Assembly: GCA_021324675.1 (NCBI GenBank)
Contig: JAJPIR010000111.1
Location: 1 to 64,000 of the forward strand
Direction of reading: 5' to 3'
From: Actinomycetota bacterium
GTDB lineage: Bacteria > Actinomycetota > Actinomycetes > Mycobacteriales > Pseudonocardiaceae
DNA: 64,000 nt
Positions 41,132-49,163 of this stretch are shown here, in pieces; positions within the stretch are counted from its first letter, which is position 1, and each line of letters starts with the position of its first letter. Under the pieces are notes generated by a model. It made no database searches, was not told where the DNA came from, and saw only the letters and a list, made by a program, of their open reading frames with translations. The translations under genes were made by a program, and so were the position numbers.

Positions 41132-44071
41132 GTGCCTGCTGAGTCCAGCGCGAGTCATCGCCTGCTCACCGGATTAGTCAGCGTGCTCACCGCGCTGGTA
41201 TTGCCATTCGCGCCGGTCAGCGCTGGGCAAGTCACCGTGATCTGGCCGATGCCAGACCGACCGTCCATCTCCAGCGTGGCGTTGTTCGCGCCGTACCGTC
41301 CGGTCGAGATGACGGTGACCGTGCCGTGCTCGACGCTGCATACAGCCGCTGGACAGGCCCGTGCTGTCACCGTGCTGGCGACCGGTCCACCCGGCGCTGG
41401 GCTGCTGCTCAGAACCGACAACGGCACGGCTCACCTCACGCTGGGCCCGCGCGAGGTGAGCCGTGCACCGGTGGCGAGCGCCGCCTGCGGGACATGGCTG
41501 CACGCGGGGCCGGACGGAGCCGTGATTACCATCGGGGGCAGCCGGCTCAACTTGCCTGGCGAGCCGGTACCTCAAGTGTTCGGGTTCCGCACCGATCTGA
41601 GCCCCACCCAAGCGGCTCGGATAACCGTCACCGCGCACCCCGCCAACCCGTTCTCCACCAGCCCACGCCCGCTCAAGCTGCTGCTTATCGCCCTGCAGCT
41701 GCTCACCGTGGTGATCGCGCTCTGGCTACTTGGCAGCCTCCGGGCATGTCGTGCGCTCATGCCCGGTGTGTCGCGCCTCCGTGCCCGCCCTCACTGGACC
41801 AACACGACGTGGATCGACGTAGGCGTGATTGCAGTGTTCGCCGGGTGGGCGGTCATCGGTCCACTGACCGATGACGACGGCTTCGCGACCACGATCGCGC
41901 GCAACGCCGCGCTGACCGGCAATGCCGGCAACTACTACCGCTGGTGGGACGCCTCGGAGACGCCGTTCGCGCTGACCGAGCAACTGCTGGCGCCACTGGC
42001 CCAGATCAGTTTGGCACCGCTGTGGCTGCGGTTGCCCAGCACCATGCTGGGGATCGCCACGTGGTTCGTGGTCAGCCGCGGCGTGCTTGGCGCGGCGCTG
42101 ACGGCGCCGTCTACGGCGGCGGGCACAGTCCGGATCCGGCTGGTGGCCGCGGTCTGCCTGCTCGCCGCGTGGTTTCCGTTCAACCTCGGGGTGCGCCCTG
42201 AACCGTACGTCGCCTTCGGCGTCACCACGGTGCTGGCGATCCTCTACCGGGCTCGCGGGCTTGCCGCGCTGGGCTGGGCTGCGCTGGTCACCGGGCTGAC
42301 CATGCCCGTCAGTCCTAGCAGCCTGCTGGTCGCCGCGCCGATTGCGATCTTCGCACCGCGCATCGTCGCCATAGTCCGCGCCTCGGCACGTGGGCAGATG
42401 GAGGTACTGGCCCGGGTGTTACTGCTGTGCGGCATCGGCGCCGTCGGCCTCACCGTGATTTTCGCCGACCAGACGTGGGACGCGCTGGTCACCGCCACCC
42501 GCTGGCACAACTTCTTCGGCCCATCGCTGCCCTGGTACCGCGAGCCGGACCGGTACCGGTTCCTGCTCGGTGAGGATCAGGAAGGCAGCGCCACCAAGCG
42601 GATCCCCGTGCTGGTCACCCTGGCCCTCCTCCCCGTGATTGCCGGGCTGTTGCTGATGCGCCCGACGAGCGAGCGGGACGAGGCCGGCCGCGCAGCTGCG
42701 CGGCTGGCCGGGGTAGTGGCCACCGCAGTGGCACTGCTGTGGCTCACCCCGTCGAAGTGGTCACATCACTTCGGCGCTCTTGCCGGGCTCATTGCGTCAT
42801 TCCTGGTGGCGGCAGTCGCGTTGCTGTGGCACCAGGGGCACGCGCGGGTGGGTAACCACATCACCGCGGCGATCGGCGTGGCCGGCGCCGTGCTGGTCGG
42901 GGGGGCGGCCGGGCTCGCTTTCGCCGGATCGAATGCCTGGTGGCAGCCGGCCGTCTATGACGTGCCGTGGGCCAACGGTCCGGTACACCCGCTGGGCCTG
43001 CCGCTGGATTCCCCGCTGCTGTGGTTGGGTGCGGCTGCGGTCGTCGCGCTGGCCACCAGGCGGCTGATCGCTACGCCGGCACTGCTGGCCATCGCTGTGG
43101 TGGGTACCTCGGTGGCTGTCCTGCTCGGCTCCTTCGTCGCTGCCCCGATTCGGCGACCGGCCGGGTCGCTGGCGCTGGCGAACCTGCGTCAACTAGCGGG
43201 CGCTCGCTCGTGCGGGCTGGCCGACGACATCCAGGTGCTTCCGGACGGCGCCGCGCTGGCAGCCGCTGACACGTCTGGACAGCTGCACGGATTCACCGCA
43301 GCCGGCGGTTTCGACCCGGGGACCCCACCACCAGATCCCCCGGGTACCGGAGTGTCCGCGCAACTGTGGGGCAGCTTGACGGGCGGACCGCGCAGTACCG
43401 GTACGTTGACCAGCCCCTGGTTCATCATGCCCGCCCTCGGCCCGGCCAGCGGGATCGCCGTGTCGGTGTCCGGCCGCACCGACCGCGGCAACCGGCTGGC
43501 CCTGGAGTTCGGCCGCACGGCACCCACGGGTGTCGTCCTCCCGCTCGGCACGCGCATCCCGTTCGATCTGGTGAAACCGAACCAGGATCACCTCGACGGC
43601 CCACCGGAATACCGGCCGTGGCGCGCCATCGGCGTGGACGCGAGTCAGGTACCGGCCGGCGCGAACCGGGTCCGGGTGCACGCGGTCGACGCCACTACCG
43701 ACCCGGATGGCTGGCTCGCGGTCACCGGACCCCGGCTGCGTTCGGTGGTCGGGCTCACCGCATTCCTGGCCAGCCACGGGCCGGTGCTGGTGAGCTGGCC
43801 GCAGGCGTTCCTGTTTCCGTGCGTGCACGACATCGTTGAGGTCGCCGACGGGCTCGCCGGCGCGCCCCGTGTGATCATCGAAGCGCCGCGCCGCCTCGGC
43901 CGGCTGTCCGCGGTGACCACAGACCCCACGCAGGGCGGCGTCTTCGCCGGCCTGCGCCCCTACGGCGAGTTGCGCGACATCCCTACCCGCCTGGCCAACC
44001 ACCCCGAGATCGACTGGGGCACGCTGCAGCTGTCCAGCGCCCGCAACACCTACCTACTCCAGCGCCGATGA
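41132..44071 (+). CDS. Arabinosyltransferase, EmbA-like
   Basis: 979 residues from GTG 41132. N-terminal helix (LVSVLTALVLPFAPVSAG), extracytoplasmic domain, GT-C membrane core and C-terminal carbohydrate-binding domain are all present. The catalytic Asp pair is D248-D249 in LTDDDGFATTIARN, where Ile occupies the EmbB M306 position as in EmbA. NYYRWWDASETPFALTEQLL and DQTWDALVTATRWHNFFGPS also resemble EmbA. In mycobacteria EmbA works with EmbB on the arabinogalactan termini. It precedes dprE1 by 87 bases, linking donor synthesis with transfer. A copy of the 22-bp repeat family is inserted in frame near residues 205-220. Confidence 0.88.
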   Translation: MPAESSASHRLLTGLVSVLTALVLPFAPVSAGQVTVIWPMPDRPSISSVALFAPYRPVEMTVTVPCSTLHTAAGQARAVTVLATGPPGAGLLLRTDNGTAHLTLGPREVSRAPVASAACGTWLHAGPDGAVITIGGSRLNLPGEPVPQVFGFRTDLSPTQAARITVTAHPANPFSTSPRPLKLLLIALQLLTVVIALWLLGSLRACRALMPGVSRLRARPHWTNTTWIDVGVIAVFAGWAVIGPLTDDDGFATTIARNAALTGNAGNYYRWWDASETPFALTEQLLAPLAQISLAPLWLRLPSTMLGIATWFVVSRGVLGAALTAPSTAAGTVRIRLVAAVCLLAAWFPFNLGVRPEPYVAFGVTTVLAILYRARGLAALGWAALVTGLTMPVSPSSLLVAAPIAIFAPRIVAIVRASARGQMEVLARVLLLCGIGAVGLTVIFADQTWDALVTATRWHNFFGPSLPWYREPDRYRFLLGEDQEGSATKRIPVLVTLALLPVIAGLLLMRPTSERDEAGRAAARLAGVVATAVALLWLTPSKWSHHFGALAGLIASFLVAAVALLWHQGHARVGNHITAAIGVAGAVLVGGAAGLAFAGSNAWWQPAVYDVPWANGPVHPLGLPLDSPLLWLGAAAVVALATRRLIATPALLAIAVVGTSVAVLLGSFVAAPIRRPAGSLALANLRQLAGARSCGLADDIQVLPDGAALAAADTSGQLHGFTAAGGFDPGTPPPDPPGTGVSAQLWGSLTGGPRSTGTLTSPWFIMPALGPASGIAVSVSGRTDRGNRLALEFGRTAPTGVVLPLGTRIPFDLVKPNQDHLDGPPEYRPWRAIGVDASQVPAGANRVRVHAVDATTDPDGWLAVTGPRLRSVVGLTAFLASHGPVLVSWPQAFLFPCVHDIVEVADGLAGAPRVIIEAPRRLGRLSAVTTDPTQGGVFAGLRPYGELRDIPTRLANHPEIDWGTLQLSSARNTYLLQRR
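41742..41790 (+). repeat. Two-unit 22-bp repeat inside EmbA-like gene
   Basis: TGTCGTG at 41747 and TGTCGCG at 41769 are exactly 22 bases apart, with flanks GGGCA and CCTCCGTGCCCG like those of the array after bpa. The reading frame passes through as RACRALMPGVSRLRARPHW. Confidence 0.8.
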
Positions 44072-44143
44072 GTCCACCATGGAGACATGTCGAGCCCAAG
44101 CAGAGCTGGGAACCCCGGAAGGGAGGCATGCACGGGGCGTGGG

Positions 44144-44149
44144 TAGCCT
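44144..44149 (+). promoter_or_regulatory. -10 element TAGCCT before dprE1
   Basis: TAGCCT is 9 nt before ATG 44159. Confidence 0.45.
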
Positions 44150-44158
44150 CCGGCGGCG

Positions 44159-45511
44159 ATGAGCGAGATTGTGGTACGGGCACTGAGCGGGTGGGGTCGC
44201 ACTGCGCCGAGCACGGCGCGGGTGCTCACCAACCCGACGGTGGAGGCGATCCAGCAAGCGGTGCGTGAGGCCGGCGAACGCGGCGTGATCGCCCGGGGAT
44301 TGGGACGCTCCTACGGTGATCCAGCCCAGAATGCGGGCGGCCTGGTCATCGACATGACCGGGCTGGCCAGGATCCACTCCCTCGACGCCGGCAGCGGCCT
44401 GGCCACCGTCGACGCCGGGGTCAGCCTCGACGCGCTGATGCGCGCCGCGTTGCCGTTGGGCCTGTGGGTGCCGGTACTGCCGGGTACCCGGCAGGTCACC
44501 GTCGGCGGCGCGATCGCGGCCGACATCCACGGCAAGAATCACCACAGCGCGGGGACCTTCGGCAACCATGTCCGCAGTCTCGATCTGGTCACCGCGGACG
44601 GGTCGATCACCACCTTGACGCCAGCCGACGAGCTGTTCTGGGCCACTGTCGGCGGCATGGGGCTGACCGGGATCATCATCGGCGCCACCATCGCGCTGAC
44701 GCCCGTCGAGTCGGCGTACTTCGTCGTCGACACCGACCGCACCGCGGACCTCGACGAGCTGCTCACCCTGCTGACCGACGGCTCTGACGATGACTACGAC
44801 TACTCCGCGGCCTGGTTCGACGCGATCTCGACCGGCGCGAAACTGGGCCGTGCGGTGCTCACCCGCGGCAGCATCGCCCGCGCCGACCAGCTACCCCCCA
44901 AGCTGCGCCGCAACCCGCTGGCCTTCGACGCGCCCCAACTGTTCACCGCGCCCAAAGTCCTGCCCAACAGGCTGGCGAACAAGGCCACCTTCATGGCGCT
45001 GTCCGAAGCGTGGTACCGCAAGGCCCCCAAGTGCCGTCGCGGCGAGATCCAGAACCTGACCAGCTTCTACCACCCACTGGACATGATCGGCGAATGGAAC
45101 CGGGCCTACGGTCCACGAGGGTTTTTGCAGTACCAGTTCGTGGTGCCCTTCGGCGCCGAGGACACCTTCCGGCGCATCGTGGAACAGATCGTGCGCTCGG
45201 GTCACGTGTCGTTCCTCAACGTGCTCAAGCGCTTCGGTGAGGCCAGCCCGGCGCCGCTGTCGTTCCCCCATCCCGGCTGGACGATCACCGTGGACTTCCC
45301 GATCCGCCGGGGCCTGGCCGAATTCTGCGATCGGCTTGACCTGCAGGTACTCGGCGCCGGCGGCCGGCTGTACCTGGCCAAGGAATCACGTACCTCCCCG
45401 GCCGCGCTACACCGCATGTACCCGCGGATCGACGAGTGGCGCAAGCTACGGGCCACCGCCGACCCGGCGGGCGTTTTCGCTTCCGACCTGTCCAGGAGAC
45501 TCGAGCTGTGA
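44159..45511 (+). CDS. dprE1: Decaprenylphosphoryl-beta-D-ribose 2-oxidase DprE1
   Basis: 450 residues. FAD-dependent oxidase that converts decaprenyl-phosphoryl-ribose to the 2-keto intermediate, the first half of epimerisation to the arabinose donor. The FAD-binding domain has [35 protein letters not shown] and [14 protein letters not shown]. The cap and C-terminal regions carry [11 protein letters not shown] (the conserved Lys) and [11 protein letters not shown]. The Cys that benzothiazinones attack in the mycobacterial enzyme is replaced by Thr (T377 in [10 protein letters not shown]), so natural resistance is predicted. It overlaps dprE2 by 4 bases (GTGA). Confidence 0.95.
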   Translation: MSEIVVRALSGWGRTAPSTARVLTNPTVEAIQQAVREAGERGVIARGLGRSYGDPAQNAGGLVIDMTGLARIHSLDAGSGLATVDAGVSLDALMRAALPLGLWVPVLPGTRQVTVGGAIAADIHGKNHHSAGTFGNHVRSLDLVTADGSITTLTPADELFWATVGGMGLTGIIIGATIALTPVESAYFVVDTDRTADLDELLTLLTDGSDDDYDYSAAWFDAISTGAKLGRAVLTRGSIARADQLPPKLRRNPLAFDAPQLFTAPKVLPNRLANKATFMALSEAWYRKAPKCRRGEIQNLTSFYHPLDMIGEWNRAYGPRGFLQYQFVVPFGAEDTFRRIVEQIVRSGHVSFLNVLKRFGEASPAPLSFPHPGWTITVDFPIRRGLAEFCDRLDLQVLGAGGRLYLAKESRTSPAALHRMYPRIDEWRKLRATADPAGVFASDLSRRLEL

Positions 45512-46263
45512 TCGACGCTGTCGGCAACCCCCAATCCTTGCTGATGCTGGGCGGCACCTCCGAAATCGCGCTGGCCACTGCAGCCCGCTACGCCGCCCGC
45601 CGCCCGTTGCGCGTGGTGCTGGCCGGGCGGCCGTCGCCGCGCCTGGACAAGGCCGCCGCACGGCTGGACCGCCTTGGCGCCACGGTGGCCACGCTGCCCT
45701 TCGACGCCGCGGACACTGACGCGCATCCGGCCACGATCGAGAAGGCGTTCGCTGACGGCGACATCGACCTGACCCTCGTGGCGTTCGGGCTGCTCGGTGA
45801 CCAGGAGCAAGCGTGGACCGACCACGCCACTGCGGTAGAACTCGCCCAGGTCAACTACGTGGGCGCGGTGTCGGTCGGGGTGTTGCTGGCCGATGCGCTC
45901 ACACGGCAAGGGCATGGCACGCTGGTCGCGCTGTCCTCAGCCGCCGCTGAGCGGCCCCGGCGCTCGAACTTCTGCTACGGCTCCACCAAGGCGGGCATGG
46001 ACGCCTTCTACACCGGACTCACCGAAGCGCTGCGCCCGTCCGGGGTCAAGGTGTGCGTGATCCGGCCCGGTTTCGTGCACACCAAGATGACCGCGGGCCT
46101 GAAACCCGCCCCGCTGTCGGTCACCCCCGAGCAGGTCGCTGAGGTGATCATGGATGCGGTGGCGCAGGGCCACGAGCAAGCCTGGGCTCCCGCGCCCCTG
46201 CGCTACATCATGTCGGCCCTGCGCCACGTCCCCCGCCCGATCTTCCGCCACCTACCGATCTGA
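45508..46263 (+). CDS. dprE2: Decaprenylphosphoryl-2-keto-ribose reductase DprE2
   Basis: 251 residues from GTG 45508, which overlaps the dprE1 stop and has CAGGAG 9 nt upstream. Short-chain dehydrogenase with the nucleotide-binding [16 protein letters not shown] and the catalytic [11 protein letters not shown] (Tyr and Lys), plus [14 protein letters not shown]. It reduces the DprE1 product with NADH to give decaprenyl-phosphoryl-arabinose. Tight coupling with dprE1 matches the two-subunit epimerase. Confidence 0.95.
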   Translation: MIDAVGNPQSLLMLGGTSEIALATAARYAARRPLRVVLAGRPSPRLDKAAARLDRLGATVATLPFDAADTDAHPATIEKAFADGDIDLTLVAFGLLGDQEQAWTDHATAVELAQVNYVGAVSVGVLLADALTRQGHGTLVALSSAAAERPRRSNFCYGSTKAGMDAFYTGLTEALRPSGVKVCVIRPGFVHTKMTAGLKPAPLSVTPEQVAEVIMDAVAQGHEQAWAPAPLRYIMSALRHVPRPIFRHLPI

Positions 46264-46275
46264 TCTTGTGGCATT

Positions 46276-46341
46276 GTCGTGAACTCGACGCCAGCGATAT
46301 TTTTGGCCCCTTGAAACGTCGGTAGCGTCGAGTTCACGACA
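46276..46341. repeat. Inverted-repeat element, left copy, at dprE2/DUF559 junction
   Basis: GTCGTGAACTCGACG at 46276 pairs perfectly with CGTCGAGTTCACGAC at 46326. It lies between convergent genes, overlapping the end of the DUF559 gene, and may terminate both. A related element flanks the other side of that gene. Confidence 0.75.
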
Positions 46342-47257
46342 GACGGCGGCGGCGGGAACGGCGAATGATGGCGTCCTGGATGTGGGCGGCCATGCGGTCG
46401 GGGGTGCGAAGGACGTCGGAAGCGGTGAAGCGGAGCACCGACCAACCAGCGGCGTCCAGTGCGTTGAGGCGCCGCGCATCCGACGCTTGCTGCCATGCCT
46501 CGAGGTGACCCCGGCCGTCGTATTCCATCGCCAGCTGCAGCTCCGGGTACGCCATGTCCAGGCGAGCGATGAACTCGCCGGATCCGTCGAATACCCGGTA
46601 TTGGAGTTCCGGACGTGGCAGTCCGCGCAGGACCAGGACCAGCCGGGAACGGGTCTCCATGGGTGACTCAGCCCGCGGATCGGACAGACCGATCACGCCC
46701 GGCACCCGACGGCGCCAGCGTGCCCTCGGGTAGCGGTCATGGATCTGGAAGACCGCACCCGGAGCGAACCGCTCAATCCTGGCCAGCGCGTCCATCGCCA
46801 CCACCGACTCCACCGTGGGCAGCCATCGCGCGAGATCCCACGCGGTACGCAGCGCGGTCGTGATCGGGAGGCCGCCGACGTCGGTGATCTCGTCATCGGC
46901 AAGCAAGTCACGGTGGACGGTGAGACCCGGCTGCTCCCGCAGATCACGCCCCGGAATGGTCAACTCGGCGTTCGCTTCCGCCGGAGCACAGCGCGCGCCG
47001 AGTAGTTCCGCGGCGGAGTAACCCGACAGCACGCCCCATTCCGGAGCGAGCAGAGCTGCCGCCTGCGATCTGGCCGCGAGATCAGCTGGCGCGCTCGCCG
47101 GCAGGTAGATGTCGTGAAACAGGCGGCGGTACCGGTTGCCGCGGAGCACGCGCTCAGTAACCAGCCCCCGCTGCATCGCCCACGACCCGCGAAACGGCAA
47201 CGACCCCAAGCTCAGCTCGTCGATCACGGACCACACCCTGCCCGCTGCCCCCGACAA
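46334..47257 (-). CDS. DUF559 nuclease-like protein with AbiEi-type N-terminus
   Basis: Up to 307 residues. The N-terminal part (AMQRGLVTERVLRGNRYRRL followed by FHDIYLPAS) resembles the winged-helix region of AbiEi-like proteins. The C-terminal ~110 residues carry the DUF559/Vsr-like nuclease signature (MAYPELQLAMEYDGRGHL, then ARRLNALDAAGWSVLRFTAS), a PD-(D/E)xK fold. Genes of this type are frequent orphans in actinobacterial genomes; some authors link them to mobile or defence functions, unproven. The start is uncertain: TTG 47257 and later GTG codons are possible. Both flanks carry copies of one inverted-repeat element. Confidence 0.75.
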   Translation of the reverse strand: MSGAAGRVWSVIDELSLGSLPFRGSWAMQRGLVTERVLRGNRYRRLFHDIYLPASAPADLAARSQAAALLAPEWGVLSGYSAAELLGARCAPAEANAELTIPGRDLREQPGLTVHRDLLADDEITDVGGLPITTALRTAWDLARWLPTVESVVAMDALARIERFAPGAVFQIHDRYPRARWRRRVPGVIGLSDPRAESPMETRSRLVLVLRGLPRPELQYRVFDGSGEFIARLDMAYPELQLAMEYDGRGHLEAWQQASDARRLNALDAAGWSVLRFTASDVLRTPDRMAAHIQDAIIRRSRRRRLS

Positions 47258-47264
47258 TCCGGCA

Positions 47265-47332
47265 GTGCCGTGAACTCGACAAGACCGACGGGTAGAGGCA
47301 CCTCGAACGTCGGTGGCGTCGAGTCACGGCAC
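47265..47332. repeat. Inverted-repeat element, right copy
   Basis: GTGCCGTGAACTCGAC pairs with GTCGAGTCACGGCAC (one base missing). It shares the CGTGAACTCGAC core and the AACGTCGGT-GCGTCGAG segment with the copy at 46276. Confidence 0.75.
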
Positions 47333-47400
47333 GCAGGCACCAGAACGGGCACGCAGGCACCAGAACGGGCGCTCAGGCACCAGAACGGGCACGCGGGCAC
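47331..47400 (+). repeat. 20-bp tandem repeat beside aldehyde dehydrogenase gene
   Basis: ACGCAGGCACCAGAACGGGC occurs twice exactly (47331, 47351) and once with two changes (47371); a partial degenerate unit follows. The period is exactly 20. It lies just beyond the stop of the dehydrogenase gene. Confidence 0.85.
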
Positions 47401-47431
47401 GCAGGCGCTCAGAAAACTGGGCACCGGCGGC

Positions 47432-48892
47432 TCAGAATGGGTAGGGCGCGATGTCGCCGCGGACGGTGATCCAGCGGGTTTCGGTGAACGCGTCGATGTT
47501 GGCGGTGGCACCGCCGAAGCGGGCACCGGTGCCGGAAGCCGACACGCCGCCGAAAGGCGCGTGCGGCTCGTCGTTGATGGTCTGGTCGTTGACGTGCACG
47601 GTGCCGGTCGGGATCCGCTCAGCCAGCGCGAGGCCGCGAGCGACATCGGCGGTCAAGATGCCCAGCGACAGGCCGTACTCGCTGTCTGACGCCAGTTTCA
47701 CCGCATCGTCGACGGTCGTAAACGGCGTGACCGTCGCCACCGGTCCGAACACCTCCTGCTCGTAGGCGGGGATGGATGGCCCGGCATCGGCCAGGACCGT
47801 GGGGCGGTAGAACAGATCCTGGTAAGTCCCGCCCGCGACCAGCCGGGCGCCCGCCGCCATGCTGCTGGTCACCAGCTCGTGCACCCGATCCCGCTGGTGG
47901 ACGTCAATCAGCGGCCCCAGCGCGACGTGCTCGGTCGCCGGGTTGCCGACCGGCAGCGCGTCGGCCTTGGCAGCCAGCCGCGCCACGTATTCCGGGTACA
48001 GCGAATCGTGGACCAGGTGCCGGCCGATGGTCATGCAGACCTGCCCCTGGTAGAAAAATGCGCCGAATGCGGCCGCGCTGATGGCCTGGTCCAGATCAGC
48101 GTCGTCCAGCACGATCAGCGCAGAGTTGCCGCCCAGTTCCAGATGAGCCCGCTTGAGGTGGCGCCCGGCCAGCTCACCAACGCGACGGCCGCCACTGGTT
48201 GATCCGGTGAATGAGATGACCCGGACGTGGGGATCCTCGACAACTGCGGCGCCGATGTCCGCGCCACCGGGCAGCACATGCAGCACACCCGGGGGTAGCC
48301 CGGCTTCGGTGAACGACGCGGCCAGAACGACCCCTCCAGACACCGCGGTGCGCGGATCCGGCTTGAGCAGCACCGCATTGCCCAGCGCCAGCGCCGGCGC
48401 CACCGACCGCATCGCCAGCGCCAGCGGGGCGTTGAACGGCGCGATCACCCCCACCACCCCGGCGGGCACCCGGCGCACCATGCTCCACCGCGGCGCTGCG
48501 CTGGGCAGCAACTCACCCAGTGGACGCGACGGCAACGCGGCGGCTTCGTAACAGTTTTGCGCGGCGTGGTCGAGCTCGACGTAGGCCTTGCCAGGGATGC
48601 CACCGGTCTCCCGGACGATCCAGTCCCGCAGCTCGCCGGCATGCCGGTGCAAAGCATCACCGGCGCGCCGCAACACCGCTGCGCGCTCAGGAAACGGCGT
48701 CACGGCCCACTCGCGCTGGGCGGTGGCTGCCTGCGCTGCCGAGGTGGTGACTTCTTCGGGCCCCGCCAGACCGATGCGGCCCAACTCCGTGCCGGTCGCT
48801 GGTTCCACTACGGCGGCATCACCGCGGGCGGGGACCTGCCACGTTCCGGTGAAGATCCGGCTGTGCCAGCTATGTCCGTCGAGGAAACTCAC
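47432..48892 (-). CDS. Aldehyde dehydrogenase (benzaldehyde/vanillin dehydrogenase-like)
   Basis: 486 residues, full length. NAD-binding features are GVIAPFNAPLALAMRS, LLKPDPRT and FTGSTSGGRRVGELA. The catalytic Glu is in LELGGNSAL and the catalytic Cys in FFYQGQVCMTIGR. EVFGPVATVTPF and HAPFGGVSASGTGARFGG complete the fold. It oxidises an aldehyde to the acid, probably aromatic by family resemblance. GTG 48892 has AGAGG 5 nt upstream. There is no neighbouring catabolic gene, so the physiological substrate is open. Confidence 0.9.
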   Translation of the reverse strand: MSFLDGHSWHSRIFTGTWQVPARGDAAVVEPATGTELGRIGLAGPEEVTTSAAQAATAQREWAVTPFPERAAVLRRAGDALHRHAGELRDWIVRETGGIPGKAYVELDHAAQNCYEAAALPSRPLGELLPSAAPRWSMVRRVPAGVVGVIAPFNAPLALAMRSVAPALALGNAVLLKPDPRTAVSGGVVLAASFTEAGLPPGVLHVLPGGADIGAAVVEDPHVRVISFTGSTSGGRRVGELAGRHLKRAHLELGGNSALIVLDDADLDQAISAAAFGAFFYQGQVCMTIGRHLVHDSLYPEYVARLAAKADALPVGNPATEHVALGPLIDVHQRDRVHELVTSSMAAGARLVAGGTYQDLFYRPTVLADAGPSIPAYEQEVFGPVATVTPFTTVDDAVKLASDSEYGLSLGILTADVARGLALAERIPTGTVHVNDQTINDEPHAPFGGVSASGTGARFGGATANIDAFTETRWITVRGDIAPYPF

Positions 48893-49163
48893 GTGTACCT
48901 CTGTGGGTCGTATCGTCAGATTGCGCGGTCAGTTCAGTATGGGCGACCACCGCCGATCCAGGCGGCGCGGCTGCCTGCGCCCACCGAAAACGGCGCTAGA
49001 TTTCTCAACAAACCGGCGCGTGCTGACGCGCAAAAACTATGTGAAGAAGTGACATTTGCGGTCATTTGCTATTAGCGTGGGGGTCGGGCGGTTGGCAGCA
49101 GGCACCAACGCGCGCATGGCCGGCCGGGGGCAGAACGCAAGTCTCTACTGACTGCGGAGATGT

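Noticed and set aside
47331-47400. CRISPR-like array
   Set aside because: Units are contiguous 20-base tandem copies without spacers.
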